Shown here: positions 1 to 5,438 of the stretch, in pieces
Numbering within the stretch: position 1 is the first letter of the stretch
Layout of the letters: each line of letters starts with the position of its first letter
Assembly: GCA_026193675.1 (NCBI GenBank)
Contig: JAPHSO010000217.1
Coordinates: forward strand, 1 to 5,586
Source of the DNA: Gammaproteobacteria bacterium
GTDB taxonomy: Bacteria; Pseudomonadota; Gammaproteobacteria; Thiohalomonadales; Thiohalomonadaceae
Length of the DNA: 5,586 bases
Direction of reading: 5' to 3'
The notes under the pieces: generated by a model
Told to the model about the DNA's origin: nothing
The model's input: the letters and a program-made list of their open reading frames with translations, nothing else
The model's database searches: none
Made by a program: the position numbers and the translations under genes

Positions 1-1338
1 ACCGCCACTCGCCATACCGGGATTTCCATGGCTGCAGACCCCGGTCAGGATCCCATTCGATGCAACCAGCGTACCGGCCCCTTTTAAAACGACTGTCGCG
101 TTGTAGCGATCAGCCAGTTTGGTGACCGAATCGAAACGGTCATTTTGAACCTCATCGCTCCCAATACCGAGCAGACGCGCCGCCTCCCCCGGATGTGGTG
201 TTAACAGCCAACGTTTTGGATTGAGTTGTTCGATAATTGGATCTTCGGCCGGCAACTCCAAATCCATCAGACCTGAAGTTGCCAGCAGGTTCAGTCCATC
301 GGCATCTATGAGTAGCGGGCAATCACACTGTATCGTCCGCTCAAAAATCTCCTCGGCCCAGCGGTCTTTTCCCAGACCGGGACCAATCACGATCGTATTT
401 GCCCGCTCCAGCAGCGGTTCCAGATCAGCAGCCGAATCGATCGCATGAACCATCACCTCAGGTCTTGCAACCTGAATCGCCGTCAGATTCTCCCGATGGG
501 TTGCCACTGTAATCAGCCCCGCTCCCATATGGGCCGCAGCCTCAGCAGCAATTCTGACCGCGCCTCCCATACCTCGATTTCCACCGATAATCAGCAGGTG
601 CCCGAAATCGCCTTTGTGGCTATTTTGGCTGCGCTGAGGGCGTGCAGGGAAGGAGTCAAAGCTGTTCCACTCTGCCACTGGTGTCATATTCTCGTAGGCC
701 TCATCAGGAAGCCCAAGGTCATCAAATAAAAGTTCACCACAGAGATCTTTGCCCGCAGCCGTCAACATCCCCTGCTTAATGCCGATGTAGGTGATGGTCA
801 GGCTCGCCTCAACAGCAGCCCCCATCACGGCACCACTATCTCCATTAAGACCTGATGGTATGTCGATTGAGAGAACCGGCAGGTTGGAGCGGTTGATCTC
901 CAGGATCGCCTTATAGAAGTCATCATGAACATTCCCTGCCAGCCCGGTACCTAACAGAGCATCGACAATGAGGTCGCCAACAATCAACTCACCCGATTGA
1001 TAGGGGGCCATCGGGACACCTGCTCGCACCGCCCATTCATATGCAGCCAGAGAGTCACCCTTAAGCCGCTCAGGACTCTTTAGGTGCCGCAATTCAACAT
1101 TGCGTCCCGCCTCATGGGCCAGAGCAGCAACCACATAACCATCACCACCGTTATTACCACCACCACAGAAGATGACAATCTGCTGCGCTTCAGGCCAGCG
1201 CTCACCAAGTAGTTCAAATGCGCTATGACCGGCACGTGACATCAGCGAGCTTCCCTGGATGCCCAGTTCTTCGATCGCATAACGGTCAATCGCCTGAGTC
1301 TGTGCGGATGTATAGAGTGCGGTTAATTTTTGTTTCAT
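1..1338 (-). CDS. nnr: Bifunctional NAD(P)HX epimerase / ADP-dependent NAD(P)HX dehydratase (YjeF family), 3' end cut by window
   Basis: This is a metabolite-repair enzyme. The N-terminal YjeF_N domain epimerises R- and S-NAD(P)HX (hydrated NADH/NADPH), and the C-terminal ribokinase-like domain dehydrates S-NAD(P)HX back to NAD(P)H using ADP or ATP. The gene was translated by hand from the complement because it has no stop in the window; 446 codons are visible. The epimerase half shows GGGNNGGDGYV (about residues 59-69), DALLGTGLAG (126-135) and SIDIPSGLNGDSG (157-169). The dehydratase half shows HKGDFGHLLIIGGNRGMGGA (241-260), GPGLG (319-323), DADGLN (345-350), TPHPGEAARLLG (380-391), KGAGTLVA (419-426) and GNPGMASGG (438-446). 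The last visible residues sit just before the GDVL segment that carries the catalytic Asp, so activity cannot be judged here. The family is about 500 residues, so roughly 50-70 are missing. The ATG at 1338 has no good Shine-Dalgarno, but homology begins within the first 10-12 codons. It is divergent from queG with 17 bp between start codons. In E. coli, tsaE and amiB follow, so they may lie off the left edge. Confidence 0.95.
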   Translation of the reverse strand, partial: MKQKLTALYTSAQTQAIDRYAIEELGIQGSSLMSRAGHSAFELLGERWPEAQQIVIFCGGGNNGGDGYVVAALAHEAGRNVELRHLKSPERLKGDSLAAYEWAVRAGVPMAPYQSGELIVGDLIVDALLGTGLAGNVHDDFYKAILEINRSNLPVLSIDIPSGLNGDSGAVMGAAVEASLTITYIGIKQGMLTAAGKDLCGELLFDDLGLPDEAYENMTPVAEWNSFDSFPARPQRSQNSHKGDFGHLLIIGGNRGMGGAVRIAAEAAAHMGAGLITVATHRENLTAIQVARPEVMVHAIDSAADLEPLLERANTIVIGPGLGKDRWAEEIFERTIQCDCPLLIDADGLNLLATSGLMDLELPAEDPIIEQLNPKRWLLTPHPGEAARLLGIGSDEVQNDRFDSVTKLADRYNATVVLKGAGTLVASNGILTGVCSHGNPGMASGG

Positions 1339-1355
1339 CGGGTTATCATAGCGAA
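1339..1355. other. 17-bp divergent gap between nnr and queG start codons
   Basis: Only 17 bp separate the nnr ATG (1338, minus) from the queG ATG (1356, plus). No Shine-Dalgarno is seen on either side. Promoters for each gene must therefore lie largely inside the other gene's 5' coding sequence. If queG instead begins at 1374 the gap is 35 bp. The head-to-head arrangement itself is familiar from E. coli. Confidence 0.6.
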
Positions 1356-2459
1356 ATGGCCCCGCAATCACCTATGTTAAATTCGACCTCCATCACAGAA
1401 TTAGTAAAAACTATTGGCCGTTCACTCGGCTTTCAGGATATCGGGATCGCCTCGATCAATCTGGAAAAGGCACAGCAGCATCTTCAACAGTGGCTTGATG
1501 AGGGGCGTCATGGAGAGATGTCATATATGGCAAACCACGGCAGCAAACGCTGGCGTCCGGAAGAGCTGGTCGAGCAGACCCGTAGCGTCATTAGCGTGAG
1601 TATCAATTACTGGTCTGACAGGGGTTTCGATCCGTGGCAACTGCTAGAGGATAATCGGCGCGGGTATATCTCGCGCTACGCCCTTGGACGTGACTATCAC
1701 AAGCTGATGCGCAAACGGCTGCAAAAGATGGCGCAATTGATCGAACAGGAGATCGGCTCATTTGGTTACCGGGTTTTTGTCGACAGTGCACCGGTCCTCG
1801 AAAAGCCTCTCGCAACGCAGGCGGGGATAGGCTGGATAGGCAAGCATACCAATTTGGTTAACCAGCACTCCGGCTCCTGGTTTTTTCTGGGTGAGATCTA
1901 TACCGATCTGCCGGTCGAGAGTGATGTTGAAAGTGTCGACCACTGCGGCACCTGCAGCCGATGCATTGATATCTGTCCCACTGCTGCAATTACTGCACCC
2001 TATAGACTCGATGCGAGACTCTGTATCTCCTACCTCACCATCGAACTCAAAGGTTCAATACCGTTGGAACTGCGCCCGCTGATCGGTAACCGCATCTTTG
2101 GCTGTGACGACTGTCAGTTGATCTGCCCCTGGAACCGTTTTGCACAGGCCAGCAGTGAACCAGACTTCTCTCCCCGTCACGGTCTTGAGCAGCCGGATCT
2201 ACTGGAGCTTTTCAGTTGGAGCGAAACTGAGTTTCTCTCCAAAACGGAGGGTATGGCGATCCGTAGAATTGGACATGAGCAGTGGCTGCGTAATATTGCC
2301 ATCGCACTGGGAAATAGCTCTGCTGCAGGGCCACTCAAAGAGAAGATGATAGCGGCTTTGAAATTAAGACTCCCTACTGTCATCTCTTCACCGATGGTCA
2401 CTGAACATATCGAGTGGGCACTGGCTCAATTGGACTCCAATCCTTCGGCAGCTCATTAG
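1356..2459 (+). CDS. queG: Epoxyqueuosine reductase (QueG), cobalamin- and [4Fe-4S]-dependent
   Basis: This cytoplasmic enzyme reduces epoxyqueuosine to queuosine at the wobble base (position 34) of tRNAs reading NAU/NAC codons. It uses cob(II)alamin and two [4Fe-4S] clusters. From the ATG at 1356 the protein is 367 residues, close to the E. coli length. Visible landmarks are the substrate/cobalamin region SRYALGRDYHK (106-116), VDSAPVLEKP (142-151) with the conserved catalytic Asp143, and a ferredoxin-like pair of clusters. The first cluster motif holds C197, C200, C203 and C207; the second holds C250, C253 and C257. NRIFGCDDCQLICPWNR and AIRRIGHEQWLRNIAIALGN are nearly identical to E. coli QueG. 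The open frame extends upstream to 1218, but those 46 residues lie antisense to nnr and have no resemblance to QueG. The ATG at 1374 (361 residues) is an alternative start, and neither start has a clear Shine-Dalgarno. The nei gene follows after 2 bp. The presence of QueG implies that the cell makes or imports cobalamin. Confidence 0.96.
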   Translation: MAPQSPMLNSTSITELVKTIGRSLGFQDIGIASINLEKAQQHLQQWLDEGRHGEMSYMANHGSKRWRPEELVEQTRSVISVSINYWSDRGFDPWQLLEDNRRGYISRYALGRDYHKLMRKRLQKMAQLIEQEIGSFGYRVFVDSAPVLEKPLATQAGIGWIGKHTNLVNQHSGSWFFLGEIYTDLPVESDVESVDHCGTCSRCIDICPTAAITAPYRLDARLCISYLTIELKGSIPLELRPLIGNRIFGCDDCQLICPWNRFAQASSEPDFSPRHGLEQPDLLELFSWSETEFLSKTEGMAIRRIGHEQWLRNIAIALGNSSAAGPLKEKMIAALKLRLPTVISSPMVTEHIEWALAQLDSNPSAAH

Positions 2460-2461
2460 CA

Positions 2462-3295
2462 ATGCCAGAAGGTCCAGAGATCAGACGTGCTGCAGATGAG
2501 CTTGCGGCAGCATTAACCGGAGAGCGAATCGAAAAGATCCTGTTTGCCTTTGCAGCACTCAAGCGGTATGAGTCTGAAATGATCGGCGCCCGAGTTCAGC
2601 AGGTTAGTAGCCGGGGGAAGGCGATACTCAACCGACTCGATAACGGCCTGACGATTTATAGCCACAACCAGCTCTACGGTCGCTGGCAAATTCTGCCCGC
2701 AGGCCCCTATCCCGAATCGACACGCCAACTGCGTCTTGCGATCCATACCGATAGCCAGATGGCGCTACTTTACAGCGCATCTGATATTACCGTTTTAGAT
2801 TCTGTCGCTTTACAGGGACATCCTTACCTGATCAAACTGGGGCCTGAACTACTTGAACCATCTGTGACCCTTGATGAGATTAAAGATCGCTTTAACCAGA
2901 AGCAGTTTCAAAGACGTGGCCTGCTGGGATTGCTCCAGGATCAACAGTTCATCTCAGGAATGGGTAACTATCTCTGTTGCGAAGTGCTGCATCTCTCAAA
3001 GATTTGGCCTGAAAGACGACTCATCGACCTGACAACTGATGAGCGTGACACTCTTGTGGAAAATTGTCTGAAACTGACGCGACAGTCCTATCAGACAGCT
3101 GGAGTCACCAATCATCTGCAACATGCTGAGCAGCTACAATTTGAGGGTAAAACGTTTGAGGAGTCCCGGTTTCTACTCTATCGGCGTGCAGGAGAGCCCT
3201 GTTACCAATGTGGAGGAACGATAGTGAAGGCTAAGTTTTGTGGCCGGATGGGATACGTCTGCCCCACCTGCCAGATACAAACGGTTAAACGGTGA
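2462..3295 (+). CDS. nei: Endonuclease VIII (Nei), DNA glycosylase/AP lyase for oxidised pyrimidines
   Basis: This is a base-excision repair enzyme of the Fpg/Nei family. It excises oxidised pyrimidines such as thymine glycol and then cleaves the strand by beta,delta-elimination. The protein is 277 residues (E. coli Nei is 263). It begins MPEGPEIRRAADELAAAL, so after Met removal Pro1 is the Schiff-base nucleophile and Glu2 the acid. Lys53 in SSRGKAIL is the conserved beta-elimination lysine. YSHNQLYGRW includes the intercalating QLY triad at residues 70-72 (69-71 after Met removal), diagnostic of Nei rather than MutM. GMGNYLCCEVL (about 166-176) is the helix-two-turn-helix region. The C-terminal zinc finger has C247, C250, C267 and C270, with Arg262 in the loop between the pairs. 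About six residues (IQTVKR) follow the last Cys pair, slightly longer than E. coli. The ATG at 2462 is chosen because Pro must be residue 2. The start lies 2 bp after the queG stop, has no good Shine-Dalgarno and is probably translationally coupled. The last 11 bp overlap the convergent gene on the minus strand. Confidence 0.95.
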   Translation: MPEGPEIRRAADELAAALTGERIEKILFAFAALKRYESEMIGARVQQVSSRGKAILNRLDNGLTIYSHNQLYGRWQILPAGPYPESTRQLRLAIHTDSQMALLYSASDITVLDSVALQGHPYLIKLGPELLEPSVTLDEIKDRFNQKQFQRRGLLGLLQDQQFISGMGNYLCCEVLHLSKIWPERRLIDLTTDERDTLVENCLKLTRQSYQTAGVTNHLQHAEQLQFEGKTFEESRFLLYRRAGEPCYQCGGTIVKAKFCGRMGYVCPTCQIQTVKR

Positions 3296-3524
3296 TATCG
3301 ATAATTGAACCGATGGTATCGGATGCGGCCTGCACCACTCTGGCGCTCGCCTGCACCTGGGTCAGGTTCTGCTTGCTCTCAATCAGGGCATCGACCACCA
3401 CATCAGGTTCACCATTTTGCGCAGCAACCGGGGCACGTGCGATATCAAAAGAGTTTTGAGCAAGTCCCTGACGACCGGCATGAATACCCGCAAGACCATT
3501 ATTCAATGTATTACCCACCTCCAT
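3285..3524 (-). CDS. Orphan 79-residue protein resembling joined N- and C-terminal helices of a flagellar rod/hook (axial) protein
   Basis: The exact function is unknown. The first 30 residues (NTLNNGLAGIHAGRQGLA, then NSFDIARA) resemble the N-terminal helix of flagellar rod/hook proteins, which usually reads like 'ALxxAxSGLxAxxxxLxxxxxNIANA'. Here Asp replaces the usual Asn of the NIAN motif. After a short linker rich in Ala, Pro and Gly (about 31-40), residues 41-79 (DVVVDALIESKQNLTQVQAS and onward to IGSIIDITV) resemble the C-terminal heptad helix of FlgC/FlgE/FlgG, in which 'LVDLIxAQRxYQANAKVIQTxDExLxxLLxI' is typical. The D1/D2 body of a real axial protein is absent. There is no signal peptide or membrane segment. 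The ATG at 3524 is preferred over an adjacent GTG at 3527 because it sits 7 nt from a strong GGAG. The gene is oriented like nudF and follows it by 76 bp. Its end overlaps nei by 11 bp. No other flagellar gene is nearby. I am confident that it is a real gene and only moderately sure of the flagellar resemblance. Confidence 0.75.
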   Translation of the reverse strand: MEVGNTLNNGLAGIHAGRQGLAQNSFDIARAPVAAQNGEPDVVVDALIESKQNLTQVQASARVVQAASDTIGSIIDITV

Positions 3525-3531
3525 CACCGCT

Positions 3532-3537
3532 CTCCTC
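3532..3537 (-). promoter_or_regulatory. Strong Shine-Dalgarno for the flagellar-like miniprotein
   Basis: On the minus strand the sequence reads GAGGAG within AGAGGAGAG. It leaves 7 nt between GGAG and the ATG at 3524, against 4 nt to the upstream GTG at 3527. This decides the start codon. It is the clearest ribosome binding site in the window, whereas the neighbouring housekeeping genes have weak or no Shine-Dalgarno. Confidence 0.7.
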
Positions 3538-3553
3538 TGATCTGACTCTAATC

Positions 3554-3582
3554 ATAATCACATTGTAGTTGCAGGCCGACAA
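3554..3582 (-). promoter_or_regulatory. Possible sigma-70-type promoter for the miniprotein gene
   Basis: Read on the minus strand, TTGTCG (3582-3577, 4 of 6 to TTGACA) is followed by a 17-bp spacer and GATTAT (3559-3554, 4 of 6 to TATAAT). The -10 lies about 30 bp upstream of the ATG at 3524. A better -10-like hexamer, TACAAT (3567-3562), lies in the same stretch but lacks a matching -35. This would let the gene be expressed independently of nudF. The assignment rests on consensus matching only, and I saw no flagellar sigma-28 consensus. Confidence 0.3.
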
Positions 3583-3600
3583 ATGAGAAGTTGAACTGGC

Positions 3601-4269
3601 TCACACTTTTTCGCCCCACTCATTCTGAAGACGTTCTCGATTAAGCTGCAGCCACTGCAGGGCCATGATGGGACTTGCTGAATTGAGCTCACCCGATCTC
3701 ATTAGCTCGACAGCTTCATCATAACTGACTGAAAATACTCGAATATCCTCACCCTCCTGCTCCAGACCATGAATACCACCAACCCCACGACTATCGACCT
3801 GACCACAGTAGAGGGATATGGTTTCAGAGGTGCCTCCGGGACTGACCAGATAGTCGCAGATCTTCTCAACTCGCCCCACTTCACAGCCGGCCTCCTCGAC
3901 CGATTCACGCCGAGCCACCGCCTCCCCCTCCTCGCCAGACTCGATAATGCCGGCGACAATCTCGTAGAGCCACGCCCCACCCCTGGCATTTAGGGCCCCA
4001 ATCCGAAACTGTTCGACCAGAACAATTTGGTCCAGATCTGGATCATAAAGGAGGATGGCAGCAGCGTGTCCACGCTCAAACAGTTCACGGGTAATGGTTG
4101 GACTCATGCCCCCGGCAAATAGACGATGCCTCAGCCGGTAGCGTTCAAGTCGGAAAAATCCCTGGTAGCCTGTCTCGCACTCAAGCAGTTCAATTTTCCC
4201 CTCTCCCCTCTCTCCACGAAGAGGTACCACCTTTTTGTCATTCAAAATTATCACTCCAGGGTTTATCAT
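3601..4269 (-). CDS. nudF: ADP-ribose pyrophosphatase (Nudix hydrolase, NudF/ADPRase type)
   Basis: This enzyme hydrolyses ADP-ribose to AMP and ribose 5-phosphate and clears a reactive by-product of NAD turnover in the cytoplasm. The protein is 222 residues (E. coli NudF is about 209). The Nudix box GX5EX7REUXEEXGU is complete from Gly107 to Cys129, with catalytic/metal-binding Glu122, Glu125 and Glu126; the two U positions are Ser123 and Cys129. Family signatures are GFFRLERYRLRHRLF (37-51), ERGHAAAILLYDP (65-77), SPGGTSE (133-139), GIHGLEQEGEDIRV (155-168) and IMALQWLQLNRERLQNEW (201-218). All are very close to E. coli NudF. The N-terminus is about 10 residues longer than E. coli, and the extra segment includes a purine-rich GERGEG stretch. 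The ATG at 4269 has only a weak AAGCGG upstream, and an in-frame GTG six codons in is an alternative. The gene is divergent from mobA with 25 bp between starts. Confidence 0.94.
   Translation of the reverse strand: MINPGVIILNDKKVVPLRGERGEGKIELLECETGYQGFFRLERYRLRHRLFAGGMSPTITRELFERGHAAAILLYDPDLDQIVLVEQFRIGALNARGGAWLYEIVAGIIESGEEGEAVARRESVEEAGCEVGRVEKICDYLVSPGGTSETISLYCGQVDSRGVGGIHGLEQEGEDIRVFSVSYDEAVELMRSGELNSASPIMALQWLQLNRERLQNEWGEKV
4194..4215 (-). other. 22-nt pure purine tract inside nudF, made of two GGAGAG units
   Basis: The plus strand is all pyrimidine here. Read on the minus strand in the nudF frame it encodes GERGEG-K (residues 19-25), with GGAGAG appearing twice, each followed by a GG-containing triplet. 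It resembles two back-to-back Shine-Dalgarno sequences lying just before the point (about Ile26) where similarity to E. coli NudF begins. No in-frame ATG or GTG follows at suitable spacing, so it may simply be coding sequence or a place of ribosome pausing. Confidence 0.5.
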
Positions 4270-4294
4270 CCGCTTTCACTAAAAGTATCTAGAT
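4270..4294. other. 25-bp divergent gap between nudF and mobA
   Basis: This short AT-rich gap separates the nudF ATG (4269, minus) from the mobA ATG (4295, plus). It is too short for two complete promoters, so at least one promoter element on each side must lie in the opposite gene. A TTGTCA at 4235-4240 inside nudF could serve as a -35 for mobA, but no good -10 follows at standard spacing. The sequence just before the mobA ATG has no strong Shine-Dalgarno. Confidence 0.5.
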
Positions 4295-4924
4295 ATGACT
4301 CAACCCTCAAGCCCCACATCCATAACTGCTCAATCTAAACCTCTAGCCGCAATTATTGCTGGTGGTCAAAGCCGTCGTATGGGCGGTGGAGATAAAGGCA
4401 TTAAGCCACTTCAGGAGAAGATGATGATCTCCCATGTGGTGGATCGCATCGCACCACAAAGCAGCTCGATAGTGATTAACGCCAACAGTGCCCCCGAAGA
4501 GTATCGTTCACTCAACTATCCACTCATCGAAGATTCTATCGCAGGGCATCTGGGGCCACTCGCCGGAGTGCTCTCTGTTCTGGAGTCATTTGAGGATGAA
4601 CTGGTGATGATCCTCCCCTGCGATACACCGCTTATCCCCATAGATCTGATTGAGCGCATGCAGGCCAGGCTTGTTCAGAGCGATAGCGACCTCTGCACAA
4701 TTGAGGCCGATGGGAGTCTGCATCCGATCTTTATGCTGCTGAAGCGCAAACTGGCCCCCTCAATTCGAGAATTTCTTGAGGCCGGTGAACGCCGAGTTGG
4801 CTTCTGGCTCAAACAGCAGAACTACTGTGTAGCCGACTTCAGCGATCAGGCCGAGGCCTTTAGTAACATCAACACCCCTGAAGAGTTTGAACGTATCAGC
4901 AGGGATCTTAACAGCGATGGATAG
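4295..4924 (+). CDS. mobA: Molybdenum cofactor guanylyltransferase (MobA)
   Basis: MobA transfers GMP from GTP to Mo-molybdopterin to build the MGD cofactor used by the DMSO-reductase family (formate dehydrogenases, nitrate reductases and similar enzymes). The protein is 209 residues, slightly longer than E. coli MobA (194). Most of the extra length is a polar N-terminal tail of about 17 residues. The nucleotidyltransferase P-loop-like signature AAIIAGGQSRRMGGGDKG (18-35) binds GTP. GPLAG (87-91) and PCDTP (108-112, with Asp110 as the expected Mg ligand) complete the active site. SLHPIFMLLKR (131-141) and NINTPEEF (181-188) are further MobA landmarks. The gene is first in the mobA-mobB-moeA cluster and shares its last 8 bp with mobB. 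The start at 4295 has no strong Shine-Dalgarno, but no other start preserves the fold without an even longer or truncated N-terminus. Confidence 0.95.
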   Translation: MTQPSSPTSITAQSKPLAAIIAGGQSRRMGGGDKGIKPLQEKMMISHVVDRIAPQSSSIVINANSAPEEYRSLNYPLIEDSIAGHLGPLAGVLSVLESFEDELVMILPCDTPLIPIDLIERMQARLVQSDSDLCTIEADGSLHPIFMLLKRKLAPSIREFLEAGERRVGFWLKQQNYCVADFSDQAEAFSNINTPEEFERISRDLNSDG

Positions 4925-5438
4925 TTACCCGATTCCCCTGCTCGCGTTCAGCGCCTATAGCGGTAGTGGCAAGACCACGCTTCTTGAGAAGGTGGTGCCG
5001 GAGCTGCGCAAGCTGGGGCTGCGCATCGCGATGATTAAACATACCCACCACAAGGTGGATCTGGATCAGCCCGGTAAAGATAGCTATCGCATGCGTGAGG
5101 CTGGAGCCAATCCGGTGATGATTGCCTCAAAAAAACGCTGGGCGCTGCTATTTGAAAATGAGCATGAGCAGGATGAGCCGCAGCTCAATGAGCTGGTTGC
5201 ACAGCTCAATCCTGCAATGTTTGACCTACTCCTGGTAGAGGGATTCAAACATGAGCCGATTCCCAAAATCGAGATTATTCGCAATGGGGTAGAAAAGCCG
5301 CCACTCCACCCCAACGATAGTACCTTTATAGCCATTGCCAGCGATCTCTTTGATCTCCAAACCAATCTGCCGGTACTTAACCTTAACAATCCATCGGCTA
5401 TCGCCGACTTTATTTCCGACTGGATGAGAAACCAATAG
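4917..5438 (+). CDS. mobB: Molybdopterin-guanine dinucleotide biosynthesis adaptor protein (MobB), P-loop GTPase
   Basis: MobB is a GTP-binding partner of MobA; it is helpful but not essential for MGD formation in E. coli. The protein is 173 residues (E. coli is 175). The P-loop is AYSGSGKTT (13-21). Ala replaces the first Gly of the Walker A consensus, as in the E. coli protein, so this is not a defect. KHTHH (41-45), DQPGKDSYRMREAGA (50-64), SKKRWALLFE (71-80) and LLLVEGFKHEPIPKIEI (104-120) are nearly colinear with E. coli MobB. The ATG at 4917 lies inside the last codons of mobA (8-bp overlap, different frame), with an AGGGA about 11 nt upstream, so translation is probably coupled to mobA. 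A GTG start ten codons earlier (4887) is possible but adds residues not seen in the family. Confidence 0.94.
   Translation: MDSYPIPLLAFSAYSGSGKTTLLEKVVPELRKLGLRIAMIKHTHHKVDLDQPGKDSYRMREAGANPVMIASKKRWALLFENEHEQDEPQLNELVAQLNPAMFDLLLVEGFKHEPIPKIEIIRNGVEKPPLHPNDSTFIAIASDLFDLQTNLPVLNLNNPSAIADFISDWMRNQ

Noticed and set aside
445..729. Plus-strand 94-codon open frame within nnr
   Set aside because: It is antisense to the well-conserved Nnr linker and dehydratase domain, has low-complexity composition and no recognisable motif.
1218..1355. A 46-residue in-frame N-terminal extension of QueG
   Set aside because: It lies antisense to the nnr start, has no QueG-like residues, and known QueG proteins begin near the ATG at 1356 or 1374.
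3525..3527. GTG start for the miniprotein one codon before the ATG
   Set aside because: Spacing from GGAG would be only 4 nt; the ATG at 3524 has an ideal 7 nt.
3305..3568. Plus-strand 87-codon open frame opposite the miniprotein
   Set aside because: The Pro/Ser/His-rich product has no family look, while the minus-strand frame has a strong Shine-Dalgarno and a recognisable helical pattern.
3554..3570. CRP or FNR site suggested by TGTGATTATGATTA on the minus strand
   Set aside because: Only one half-site (TGTGA) is present; the inverted partner TCACA or ATCAA is missing.
3528..3600. Intrinsic terminator after nudF
   Set aside because: I looked for a GC-rich hairpin followed by a T run on the minus strand and found none; nudF transcripts may read through into the miniprotein gene.
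4929..4979. Defective Walker A in MobB (Ala for the first Gly)
   Set aside because: The E. coli MobB P-loop has the same Ala, so it is a family trait and not damage.
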